From assembly GCF_000175195.1 (NCBI RefSeq), contig NZ_ACQL01000094.1:1-48209 (forward strand): a stretch of 48,209 bases of DNA. Reading direction: 5' to 3'. The translations under genes were made by a program, and so were the position numbers. Under the pieces are notes generated by a model. That model saw nothing but the letters and a program-made list of their open reading frames with translations. It was not told where the DNA came from and did not search any database. Within the stretch, counting starts at the first letter, position 1; each line of letters opens with the position of its first letter. This DNA comes from Actinobacillus minor NM305. Lineage in GTDB: Bacteria > Pseudomonadota > Gammaproteobacteria > Enterobacterales > Pasteurellaceae. Shown here piece after piece: positions 6,733-13,840 of the stretch.

Positions 6733-6762
6733 GCCGTTTGAATTTGGGTTCAGACGGTGTTT
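6733..6762 (+). terminator. Terminator with Neisseria uptake-sequence-like arms
   Basis: GCCGTTTGAA (6733-6742) pairs with TTCAGACGGT (6749-6758). The right arm contains the Neisseria core complement TTCAGACGG. A weak T-rich tract follows. Inverted uptake sequences often serve as terminators in Neisseria. Confidence 0.55.
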
Positions 6763-6839
6763 AATTGTTGGGTTCTTTGATAAAGCGCGGTGGGATTTTT
6801 TACGAAATTTTGCGATCTGCAAAAATTTTAGAAAATTCC

Positions 6840-6848
6840 ACCGCTTGT
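6840..6848 (-). repeat. Apl-type Pasteurellaceae uptake signal core
   Basis: The reverse strand reads ACAAGCGGTGGAATTTT, matching the Apl-type core ACAAGCGGT and its AT-rich tail. It marks return to Pasteurellaceae DNA, right before the end of the leftward LysR gene. Confidence 0.75.
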
Positions 6849-6858
6849 ATTTTTATTC

Positions 6859-7767
6859 CTAACCTCGCTGAAAATCCAACCGCTTACTCAAAATTTCTCT
6901 TAACAGTTCAAACACTTTCACAATTCGTAAAGGGGTAACGGTTTGATATGGGCGGTAAAGGTAGATTTGCCACGGTTGTTTAGGAATGTCGGGGAAAAGT
7001 TCTACGAGTTCTCCGCTGTCTAAATAAGGTTGGCAAAACATATCTAATAATTGTGAACAAACTTGCCCTGATAGGGTGGCTTGCAGTTCGCTTGCCATAT
7101 CGTTACTGATAAATTTGGGGTTAAGGGGTGTGATGGTCTGCTCGGCATTGATTTGCCATTGCCAAATACGCCCTTGCAATGCATTAAACATCGCCGCCAG
7201 AGGATAACGTTTAGCCAAATCGGTGAGATCTGCCGGCATTCCCAATTTTTCGATCAAGGTTGGCGAGACAACAATTTTTTCTTCTACGGTGGCTAAATGA
7301 TGCGTAATCCAGTCCGGTTCGGGCTTTTGACAAATGCGAATACCCATATCAATTTGATTATCCACCGTTTTTAATGCGGTTAAATCCACTCGCCAATCAA
7401 TGGTTAAGTTCGGATAGGGCGCAATGGCTTGCAATAAGTCCGCTAAAATCTGTGTGTGATGTGGCAGTGGTGGCAGGGTAATCCGCACCGTGCCTTGAAT
7501 AGCTTGTTGGTTGGTTTTGGCAAAGCTGAATAAACGCGCTTCTTCATTTAAAAATTGTCGTGCCTCTACTAAAAATTGCTGACCGAACTCGGTAAGCTGA
7601 ACGTTACGGGTATTGCGTTTGAATAGTGGCTCGCCCAAGGTATTTTCCAATTCTGCTATGGTTCGGCTAATCACTTGTGGCGAGACGGACAAACGCACTG
7701 CTGTTTCACGAAAATTTAGCGTTTCACTTGCCACACAAAAGTAACGTAACGCATCCAGTTTATTCAT
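6859..7767 (-). CDS. LysR-family transcriptional regulator
   Basis: The 302-residue protein has an N-terminal HTH (MNKLDALRYFCVASETLNFRETAVRLSVSPQVISRTIAELE) and a LysR substrate domain with the fragments GTVRITLPPLP and DMGIRICQKPEPDW. It is divergent from a small membrane protein and an OYE-type reductase, so it likely regulates them. The shared promoter zone has two 18-bp palindromic boxes separated by an unusual multi-hairpin element. The effector is unknown. Confidence 0.85.
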   Translation of the reverse strand: MNKLDALRYFCVASETLNFRETAVRLSVSPQVISRTIAELENTLGEPLFKRNTRNVQLTEFGQQFLVEARQFLNEEARLFSFAKTNQQAIQGTVRITLPPLPHHTQILADLLQAIAPYPNLTIDWRVDLTALKTVDNQIDMGIRICQKPEPDWITHHLATVEEKIVVSPTLIEKLGMPADLTDLAKRYPLAAMFNALQGRIWQWQINAEQTITPLNPKFISNDMASELQATLSGQVCSQLLDMFCQPYLDSGELVELFPDIPKQPWQIYLYRPYQTVTPLRIVKVFELLREILSKRLDFQRG

Positions 7768-7841
7768 ATTATTCCATTTTTTGAGATAGAGAATGTCTTT
7801 ATTAGTGATTTTATCAAGATAATAATCGGGCTACAATGACG

Positions 7842-7859
7842 CATTATTTCGTAATGAGA
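7842..7859. promoter_or_regulatory. Palindromic box, left copy (possible LysR operator or target-site repeat)
   Basis: CATTATTTCGTAATGAGA contains the dyad CATTA-N5-TAATG and is repeated with one change at 8017-8034. Such ATTA-N-TAAT dyads with T-N11-A spacing fit LysR boxes. The pair could also be the duplicated target of an inserted element. Confidence 0.5.
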
Positions 7860-7860
7860 C

Positions 7861-8012
7861 AGATTGCTGACAAAGCTCATCTTTGGGAAATCACCTAGCA
7901 CGAGCCGTGCTAGGTTCGTTAAACCCAGCCCCGCTGGGGCTGAAAGGAAGAGCCGCAGAGCGGCTCAGATTAAGTAACCCTATACGGCTCGTATAGGGTT
8001 TGTCAGCGGTCT
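7861..8012. repeat. 152-bp palindrome-rich element with four perfect hairpins closed by a 14-bp terminal inverted repeat
   Basis: Terminal arms AGATTGCTGACAAA (7861-7874) and TTTGTCAGCGGTCT (7999-8012) pair over 14 positions with two G-T pairs. Inside are four perfect hairpins with 3-nt loops: 7893-7915 (10 bp, loop AGC), 7926-7942 (7 bp, loop GCT), 7950-7966 (7 bp, loop AGA) and 7976-8000 (11 bp, loop GCT). Linkers are short and AT-rich. It is flanked by an 18-bp near-direct repeat. It contains no ORF. It may be a non-autonomous mobile element or a structured RNA; its position in a promoter region could alter control of the reductase genes. Confidence 0.7.
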
Positions 8013-8016
8013 AACT

Positions 8017-8034
8017 CATTATTTCATAATGAGA
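8017..8034. promoter_or_regulatory. Palindromic box, right copy
   Basis: CATTATTTCATAATGAGA, inside the longer palindrome CTCATTA-TTTCA-TAATGAG, lies 9 bp before the membrane-protein start. It differs from 7842-7859 at one base. Confidence 0.5.
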
Positions 8035-8042
8035 GTAACGCA

Positions 8043-8462
8043 ATGCAAAATTTAGTATCTAAAAAAATCACATTCGGTTTCTTACTCGCCGGACTTTATA
8101 ACTTAACGGGTATTTTAGTACCGACAAAATGCTTTACGGATCAAACCATTGCCGCTATTGACCCCGTGGTATTCTCTTGGTTAGGGCAAGTGGGGATTAT
8201 TTTATGGGGGCTGGCGTATTTATCTGTTTCTACTCGTTACCATCAAGTACCCAAACTGATTTTGGTGTTTTTTATCGAAAAATGGGTGTATGTAGCGGCG
8301 TGGGCATATTGGCTGATGAATAATGGCGATACGTTGGCAAATCTCTGGGGTGAAAACCTATTTTTAGCTATTTTCTTCGCGATTTATGGCACAGGCGATT
8401 TTTTATTTGCCCTCTTTTTCGGTTATGTGTTTATTAAGACACATCGTCAAACTCAGTTCTAA
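8043..8462 (+). CDS. Small four-helix integral membrane protein of unknown function
   Basis: The 139-residue protein has about four hydrophobic helices (near residues 9-27, 43-62, 70-92 and 106-131) and no recognised catalytic motif. It starts at ATG 8043 directly after the palindromic box. The reductase gene follows 21 bp downstream, so the two form an operon likely controlled by the divergent LysR. Function not assigned. Confidence 0.7.
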   Translation: MQNLVSKKITFGFLLAGLYNLTGILVPTKCFTDQTIAAIDPVVFSWLGQVGIILWGLAYLSVSTRYHQVPKLILVFFIEKWVYVAAWAYWLMNNGDTLANLWGENLFLAIFFAIYGTGDFLFALFFGYVFIKTHRQTQF

Positions 8463-8483
8463 ATTTTAGAAAAGGAAAAAAAT

Positions 8484-9680
8484 ATGAAAGAAAAATTGAC
8501 CGCACTTTTTCAACCTTACACCTTAAATAACGGTGTGGAAATCCCGAACCGTCTTGCGGTGGCACCGATGACCCATTTTGCTTCAAATCCAGACGGGACG
8601 TTGAGCGAGCAAGAACAACGCTTTTTAAGCAATAGAGCGGAAAATATCGGTTTGTTTATTACGGCCGCAACGCTGGTGGCAGACGGCGGGAAAGCCTTTG
8701 TCGGGCAACCTGAGGCGATCCACGAAAGCCAGTTAGACAGCCTTACACGCACGGCAAATTTGCTTAAAGCACAAGGCGCAAAAGCGATTTTACAAATTCA
8801 TCACGGTGGCGAAAAATCTATTCCAGCGTTGCTAAACGGTAAAGATATGGTCGCACCAAGCGAAAATGCCGAGGTGGGGGCAAGATCTTTAACGGAAGAT
8901 GAGATTTTTGCGTTGATTGATGCCTTTGGCAATGCCGCAGATTTGGCACTTCGTGCCGGTTTTGACGGCGTGGAAATTCACGGTGCGAACGGTTATTTGC
9001 TCCAACAATTCTATTCCGCACAAACTAACCGCCGTACTGATGCGTGGGGTGGCAGCCAAGAAAAACGTATGGCGTTCCCAATGGCGGTGATCGACAAAGT
9101 CACGGCGGTACGCCAACGACATAACCGCCCGGATTTTATTATCGGTTACCGTTTCTCGCCGGAAGAACCTGGTGAAAATGGCTTAACAATGGCGGATACT
9201 TTTGCGTTAATTGATGCCCTAGTGGAAAAACCATTGCAATATTTGCATATCTCATTATGGGATTTCTACAAACAAGCACGCCGTGGCGCAGACACGAATA
9301 TTACTCGTATGCAATTAGTTCACGAACGTATTGGCGGAAAATTACCGTTGATTGGCGTAGGCAATTTACTCACTGCCGAGCAGATTTTAAATGCTTATAA
9401 CACAGGCTGGGCAGAGTTTATCGCCCTTGGTAAAACGGTTATGCTTAATCCAACCATCGGCACATTATTAGCCGAAGGCAGAGTAGATGAGATTGTCAGC
9501 GAACTCAACCCAACACAAGCGGATCACTACGGTATTCCTGATATGCTATGGGAAATGTGCATCAAAGGCAGCTCGTGGCTACCGCCGGGGGTAGGGCAAG
9601 CCTATGGATTTGTGATTTTAAAAAGTAAATTTGTGGGTAAATCTACTGCCCAAAATATTGCCGTAGATTGCTGTGTTTAA
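8484..9680 (+). CDS. Old yellow enzyme family NADH:flavin oxidoreductase
   Basis: The 398-residue protein is an FMN TIM-barrel ene-reductase. It shows IPNRLAVAPMTHFAS near the N-terminus, LQIHHGG, GFDGVEIHGANGYLLQQFYS, and TNRRTDAWGGSQEKRM. Such enzymes reduce activated C=C bonds using NAD(P)H. The C-terminal phosphate-binding part (IGVGNLLTAEQ, ALGKTVMLNP) is present, so the barrel appears complete. A Hin-type uptake signal (8499-8507) lies in the first codons. It is the second gene of an operon with the 8043 membrane protein. Confidence 0.9.
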   Translation: MKEKLTALFQPYTLNNGVEIPNRLAVAPMTHFASNPDGTLSEQEQRFLSNRAENIGLFITAATLVADGGKAFVGQPEAIHESQLDSLTRTANLLKAQGAKAILQIHHGGEKSIPALLNGKDMVAPSENAEVGARSLTEDEIFALIDAFGNAADLALRAGFDGVEIHGANGYLLQQFYSAQTNRRTDAWGGSQEKRMAFPMAVIDKVTAVRQRHNRPDFIIGYRFSPEEPGENGLTMADTFALIDALVEKPLQYLHISLWDFYKQARRGADTNITRMQLVHERIGGKLPLIGVGNLLTAEQILNAYNTGWAEFIALGKTVMLNPTIGTLLAEGRVDEIVSELNPTQADHYGIPDMLWEMCIKGSSWLPPGVGQAYGFVILKSKFVGKSTAQNIAVDCCV

Positions 9681-9772
9681 ACCGTTTGTTTGCGGTAATT
9701 TTTGTGTGATTGGCAGTCGGGCTGGTTTGGGATATTATCAAGCATTGATCAATTTAACATAGGTATTTAATA

Positions 9773-10351
9773 ATGATAAAACCCGTTCCTCTAGATAAAT
9801 TTTATCGTCTCATCAATCACGGTGCGACTACGCTCATCAGTGCCAAGCACAATGGCATAGAAAATGTGATGAGTGCAGCTTGGGTGTGTGCTTTGGATTA
9901 TTTGCCCAAAGCCAAATTAACGGTGGTGCTAGACAAGTCGGCTTATACTCGCACGCTTGTTGAGCAAAGCGGTCTATTTGCGGTGCAAATCCCCATCGTA
10001 AAACAGGTGGATTTGGTGATGAAATTGGGCGGTGTAAGCAAAAAAGATGAACCCAACAAATTAGATGGCATACCGCTATTTTATCAAGATAATTACGATG
10101 TGCCACTTGTGGCAGGCTGTGCGGGCTGGATAATCTGTAAACTTATCCCAAATCTTGATAACCAGCAAAATCACGACTTATTTATCGGCGAAGTGCTATC
10201 AGTATGGGCAGACAGCCGCATTTTTGATAATGGTCGTTGGAAGTTTGACGAAATGGGCGATGAATGGCGAACTTTGCATTATATTGCTGGCGGTCAATTT
10301 TACCGTATTGGCAAAGGACTAACGGTCGGAGAAGGTTTTGATACGCCTTAG
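9773..10351 (+). CDS. Flavin reductase-like FMN-binding protein
   Basis: The 192-residue protein resembles the flavin reductase-like (DIM6/NTAB, split-barrel) family: PVPLDKFYRLINHGATTLIS, NVMSAAWVCALDY, then KLTVVLDKSAYTRTLVE. These bind FMN and often act with other redox enzymes. It starts at ATG 9773. A Hin-type uptake signal (10363-10371) and a broken LysR tail lie just downstream. The intact relative of that LysR is at 12876. Confidence 0.78.
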   Translation: MIKPVPLDKFYRLINHGATTLISAKHNGIENVMSAAWVCALDYLPKAKLTVVLDKSAYTRTLVEQSGLFAVQIPIVKQVDLVMKLGGVSKKDEPNKLDGIPLFYQDNYDVPLVAGCAGWIICKLIPNLDNQQNHDLFIGEVLSVWADSRIFDNGRWKFDEMGDEWRTLHYIAGGQFYRIGKGLTVGEGFDTP

Positions 10352-10393
10352 TGCGTCACTTTAAGTGCGGTCGTTTTTGCAAGAGCTTTTGCA

Positions 10394-10586
10394 ATTGCAA
10401 TGCTGCCGAAATATCTCTTAAACGAGCATCTAGCCGGCCAACAATTAGTGCCAATCTTAACCGACTGGCAACTCCCAACCTATCAAATTTACGCCCTATA
10501 TTCCTCTCGCCACAAACTGCCTTTAACTATCCGCACATTGGTGGATTTTCTGGTGGAGAGGTTTAGGGGAGCGAATTGGTAGGGGG
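10394..10586 (+). pseudogene. Duplicated 3' end of a LysR gene (193-bp repeat, copy A)
   Basis: This stretch encodes about 62 C-terminal residues (MLPKYLLNEHLAGQQ... to ERFRGANW, stop at 10580-10582). It is an ungapped match to 13578-13770, with eight differences by eye, all transitions. The N-terminal 230 residues are missing, so it is a relic. The copies are direct repeats bracketing about 3 kb with the Sel1, vapBC-type and intact LysR genes. Confidence 0.85.
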
Positions 10587-10620
10587 TATTTTATAATTGG
10601 AAGTTTTGATATTTTTCATA

Positions 10621-10649
10621 AAAGTTTCAAGCATAATTGAAACTTTTTG
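10621..10649 (+). terminator. Hairpin terminator
   Basis: AAAGTTTCAA (10621-10630) pairs with TTGAAACTTT (10637-10646), followed by a short T run. Confidence 0.6.
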
Positions 10650-10714
10650 GGTTTAATGGTCATTTTGTAAAAGATTTTGCGAAAACGGCCGCTCATTTTT
10701 TTAGCAATCAAACA

Positions 10715-10756
10715 AAATGCAATCGATTAAATCTTGATTGCATTTGTTTTTTTTTT
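10715..10756 (+). terminator. Strong rho-independent terminator
   Basis: AAATGCAATC (10715-10724) pairs perfectly with GATTGCATTT (10736-10745), followed by a run of about ten T. The 300 bp between the LysR relic and the next gene hold this, the hairpin at 10621 and the short reading frame at 10798. Confidence 0.75.
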
Positions 10757-10797
10757 GTACAATTAAGCCTGTTTTTTCAACTAAACAGGAGTTCGTA

Positions 10798-10878
10798 TGA
10801 AACTTAAAAAAGTGTTATTACTTTCCTTCTTGTCTCTTCGGGAAACAGGAAATAGCTATATCAATTTAGAGGAGTAAC
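10798..10878 (+). pseudogene. Truncated signal-peptide reading frame, 26 codons
   Basis: A good ribosome site (CAGGAG, 10788-10793) precedes ATG 10798. The first 14 residues (MKLKKVLLLSFLSL) look like an export signal; the frame then switches to unrelated residues and stops at 10876-10878. It looks like the start of an exported-protein gene joined by deletion to sequence before the 10883 gene. A functional leader peptide is possible but less likely. Confidence 0.45.
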
Positions 10879-10882
10879 CACT

Positions 10883-11218
10883 ATGCCAATTTATCATTTA
10901 GAAGGACAGATTTCGGATGTAAATAAAAAATTTGAGGAATTTATTCGAAATAAAGAAGATGAGGCAATTATATTAAGCTCATATGAATTAGAACAGTTCG
11001 AGATGATTTTTAACGAGCTACAAGGTTATCTTGATGAATGTGAAGATAAAATTGATGAATTAGAGTGCGAAGGGCAAGAACCGAATGCAGACGATATGGA
11101 ACGGTTAGACGAATGGAAATTAGCGTTTGAGAAAGCGCAAGATAAATTCTCTGATTTAGAGGCTGATCGAGCTACGTTACAAGATCTTGTTGAGATTATT
11201 GATGAGTTGAATGGCTAA
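10883..11218 (+). CDS. Small acidic coiled-coil protein of unknown function
   Basis: The 111-residue protein is rich in Glu and Asp and almost wholly helical, with heptad-like segments (FNELQGYLDECEDKIDELE; LAFEKAQDKFSDLEADRATL). It has no signal peptide or membrane helix. The ribosome site is GAGGAG (10871-10876), overlapping the stop of the broken frame before it. The Sel1 gene follows after about 90 bp. No family recognised. Confidence 0.6.
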   Translation: MPIYHLEGQISDVNKKFEEFIRNKEDEAIILSSYELEQFEMIFNELQGYLDECEDKIDELECEGQEPNADDMERLDEWKLAFEKAQDKFSDLEADRATLQDLVEIIDELNG

Positions 11219-11305
11219 GCATTAGCACAACACAATGATTTTCTATCAGGTTAGGCAAGAAAATAACCGTTTTATATCATTAAAATAGTAAAAAAGGTAC
11301 AAACA

Positions 11306-11839
11306 ATGAAATTGACACTTAAAAAAACATTAAAAGCTACAATGTTAATTACAACGGCAATGCTAGGATTATCATCAACGGCATTGGCGAGCACTTTTGA
11401 TGATGCAGTTAAATTGTATGAGCAAGGTAACTATCAAGAGGCGGCCCGAATTGTTAAAGATTATGCCGAACGGGGATATGCCACTGCTCAATATGATTTA
11501 GGGCTGATGTATGAGAAGGGGCGAGGAGTGGCGCAAGATTATCGCCAAGCGGCAAAATGGTATCAAAAGGCCGCAGAGCAGGGATATTCCGAGGCTCAAT
11601 TTAATTTAGGGGGGATGTATGCTAGGGGGCAAGGCGTAGCGCAAGATTATCGCCAAGCGACTAAATGGTGGCAAAAAGCTGCAGAACAGGGATATTCCAA
11701 GGCTCAATTTAATTTAGGGGTGATGTATGATAATGGGCTCGGTGTTAAAAAGAATATAAAGACAGCTAAGAAATGGGTTGAAAAAGCTTGTAATGGTGGC
11801 GTTCAAAAGGCTTGTGATAATTTGAGAAGTTTTAAATAG
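11306..11839 (+). CDS. Exported Sel1-repeat protein
   Basis: The 177-residue protein has a signal peptide (residues 1-29, ALA cleavage site) and Sel1-like TPR repeats of 36 residues at about 57-93, 94-129 and 130-165, each with AQxxLGxMYxxGxGV. The first two are nearly identical, also in DNA, suggesting recent repeat duplication. Two cysteines near the C-terminus could form a disulphide. Such proteins are periplasmic or surface scaffolds; the partner is unknown. Confidence 0.8.
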   Translation: MKLTLKKTLKATMLITTAMLGLSSTALASTFDDAVKLYEQGNYQEAARIVKDYAERGYATAQYDLGLMYEKGRGVAQDYRQAAKWYQKAAEQGYSEAQFNLGGMYARGQGVAQDYRQATKWWQKAAEQGYSKAQFNLGVMYDNGLGVKKNIKTAKKWVEKACNGGVQKACDNLRSFK

Positions 11840-11846
11840 AATTTTT

Positions 11847-11872
11847 AAGGTGCGTGCGAACGCACCTTTTTT
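11847..11872 (+). terminator. Rho-independent terminator after the Sel1 gene
   Basis: AAGGTGCGT (11847-11855), loop GCGA, ACGCACCTT (11860-11868), then T-rich sequence. Confidence 0.85.
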
Positions 11873-12048
11873 ATTGCGAGTTGTAAATGGTGCGTTAGCA
11901 AACGCGACTACGTTAGCCAAAAAAATTTTATTTTTGCGATCTCGCTCGAAAAAATCACCGCTTGTAATTTTATTTTTTGGCGTTTTGCTTTACTTTATAA
12001 CAAAACGCACTAAACTTGTATCTACTTATCTACATTAGGAGGTGCAAT

Positions 12049-12309
12049 ATGCCGATTATGACCAGCCGTGAATTTAACCAACGTTCCAGCCAAGCACAAA
12101 AATATGCCTTAGAAGAACCTGTGATTATCACTAATCGTGGCACGCCAGCCTTTGTGCTGATGAGCTATACGGAATATGAAAAGGTGCAACAAGCCAAGCC
12201 GTTTCGTTCGGCATTGGAGGCATTGTTGCCGATTGATAATGATGATGTTGAGCTTGAGTTACAACCACGTAGCCGAGCACAACGCCGACCTGTTGATTTA
12301 GATGACTAA
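12049..12309 (+). CDS. Phd/YefM-type antitoxin
   Basis: The 86-residue protein begins at ATG 12049 with AGGAGG at 12036-12041. It has the Phd/YefM N-terminal fold (MPIMTSREFNQRSSQAQKYALEEPVIITNRGTPAFVLMSY...YEKV) and a charged C-terminal tail (ELQPRSRAQRRPVDLDD) expected to wrap the toxin. The PIN-domain toxin starts 10 bp downstream. Antitoxin plus toxin probably repress their own promoter. Confidence 0.85.
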   Translation: MPIMTSREFNQRSSQAQKYALEEPVIITNRGTPAFVLMSYTEYEKVQQAKPFRSALEALLPIDNDDVELELQPRSRAQRRPVDLDD

Positions 12310-12318
12310 GGGGAATAA

Positions 12319-12741
12319 ATGTATTTACTGGATACCAATGTGATTAGCGAAGTCCGCAAAATCAAAACAGGTAAAGCCAATCCACGCTTTGTAGAATGGT
12401 TTTCAACCATTGCGGAAAAGGATATTTTTATCAATGCGATGGTGCTAATGGAAATTGAGCGTGGAATTTTGGCAAAAGAGCGGAAAGATTTTATTCAAGG
12501 TGCGGTTTTACGCAGTTGGTTTGATAATGTCGTACTGCCGACTTTTCACGGCAAAATTCTAAAAATTGACGAAAAAACCGCACAAATTTGCGCCAAATTG
12601 CACATTCCCGATCACGCTCCCGAAAATGATGCGTGGATTGCCGCCAGCGCCATTCAACACAATTTAGTTTTAGTGACACGCAACACCGCCGATTTTGCCC
12701 ACACAGGTGTAAAGCTGTTTAATCCTTTTGGAGAAAGATAA
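12319..12741 (+). CDS. VapC/FitB-type PIN-domain toxin ribonuclease
   Basis: The 140-residue PIN protein has the expected acidic residues: D5 in LLDTNVISE, E45 in MEIERG, D104 in PENDAWIAAS and D125 in TRNTADF. These coordinate Mg2+ for RNA cleavage; known VapC toxins cut tRNA or rRNA. No residue is missing, so it should be active. It forms a two-gene unit with the antitoxin upstream and probably acts as a stabilising or stress module in this accessory segment. Confidence 0.88.
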   Translation: MYLLDTNVISEVRKIKTGKANPRFVEWFSTIAEKDIFINAMVLMEIERGILAKERKDFIQGAVLRSWFDNVVLPTFHGKILKIDEKTAQICAKLHIPDHAPENDAWIAASAIQHNLVLVTRNTADFAHTGVKLFNPFGER

Positions 12742-12875
12742 ACAAAGCGCGGTGGGATTTTGTGAAGTTTTTGCAGTTTGCAAATAGTTTCATCTATTTT
12801 CCTTGAATGAATAATATGGTTTATTGAGTGGCTGCATTATATTGAAATAAAAAATTGTAATAATAAGGGTTTAAT

Positions 12876-13766
12876 ATGGATCGTATTGAGGCGATGAACA
12901 TTTTTCTGACGGTGGTTGAAACGGGGAGTTTTACCGCAACGGCAGAACGGTTGGATTTATCCCGCCCAATGGTGACCAGAGCGGTAGCATTGGTGGAAGA
13001 GTGGTTTAATGCACGATTATTGCAACGTACCACACGCCGAGTTTCGCTGACTTCCGCAGGAGAGCGAGCCGTAACACATTGCCAAAAAATGGTTGATTTA
13101 GCGGCTGAAATTGAACAAGACATCTTGGCCCAACAAGGGGAGCTGCAAGGCTCACTGCGGATAGCCTCAAATTCATCATTTGGCAGCACCCATTTGTTAC
13201 TGGCGATCAAAGATTTTTTGCAACGCCACCCCAAATTGAACATTCAATTTCAATTAAGCGATCAGTCGGTCAATTTAATTGATGAACGCATTGATTTGGC
13301 TATTCGCTTTACCAACCAGCCCGATCCGAATTTAATCGCTCGCCCTTTAGCGACTTGTCATTCGCTATTGGTCGCCAGCCCTGAATACTTGGCGCAAAAA
13401 GGCGTGCCCCAAACACCACAGGATTTGGCGGAGCATATCTATCTGGCGCACGCCAATATCAATCGCAAAGAGTGGAAGTTCTACCAAAACGAGCGTGAAA
13501 TCAGCCTAGAACTCACCAGCCAATTTACCACCAATGACACCAGCGCCTTGTTAAATCTTACCCTCGCAAGTGGCGGCATTGCAATGTTGCCGAAATATCT
13601 CTTAAACGAGCATCTGGCCAGCCAGCAATTAGTGCCAATTTTAACCGACTGGCAACTCCCAACCTATCAAATTTACGCCTTATATTCCTCTCGCCACAAA
13701 CTGCCTTTAACTATCCGCACATTGGTGGATTTTCTGGTGGAGAGATTTAGGGGAGTGAATTGGTAG
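12876..13766 (+). CDS. LysR-family transcriptional regulator
   Basis: The 296-residue protein has an N-terminal HTH (MDRIEAMNIFLTVVETGSFTATAERLDLSRPMVTRAVALVE) and a complete substrate domain, most like the CrgA/DmlR group. Its last 62 codons are duplicated at 10394-10586. The flavin reductase-like gene next to the broken copy may be its former target. A converging Abi gene follows beyond a two-way terminator. Confidence 0.87.
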   Translation: MDRIEAMNIFLTVVETGSFTATAERLDLSRPMVTRAVALVEEWFNARLLQRTTRRVSLTSAGERAVTHCQKMVDLAAEIEQDILAQQGELQGSLRIASNSSFGSTHLLLAIKDFLQRHPKLNIQFQLSDQSVNLIDERIDLAIRFTNQPDPNLIARPLATCHSLLVASPEYLAQKGVPQTPQDLAEHIYLAHANINRKEWKFYQNEREISLELTSQFTTNDTSALLNLTLASGGIAMLPKYLLNEHLASQQLVPILTDWQLPTYQIYALYSSRHKLPLTIRTLVDFLVERFRGVNW

Positions 13767-13770
13767 GGGG
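13578..13770 (+). repeat. 193-bp direct repeat, copy B
   Basis: The 3' end of the intact LysR gene and 4 bp beyond it. Same length as copy A at 10394-10586, no gaps. Confidence 0.85.
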
Positions 13771-13803
13771 GATATTGTTTTAAAAAATGGCTGTGGAAAA
13801 TAA

Positions 13804-13830
13804 AAAGTGCGGTGGTTTTGACCGCACTTT
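13804..13830. terminator. Two-way terminator built from inverted Hin-type uptake signals
   Basis: AAAGTGCGGT (13804-13813) pairs with ACCGCACTTT (13821-13830). Both arms contain the Hin-type core AAGTGCGGT. It separates the convergent LysR and Abi genes. Confidence 0.8.
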
Positions 13831-13840
13831 GTAATGTGAT

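Noticed and set aside
7861..8012. Palindromic element considered as a tRNA-like or known riboswitch fold
   Set aside because: Arm lengths, 3-nt loops and lack of CCA, T-loop or anticodon signatures do not fit a tRNA, and no known riboswitch core was recognised.
11306..11839. Repeated 108-bp units that could be taken for a mobile tandem array
   Set aside because: They encode Sel1 repeats in frame and are explained by the protein.
13578..13770. 193-bp repeat considered as an insertion-sequence end
   Set aside because: It is the coding end of an intact LysR gene with no terminal inverted repeats or target duplication.
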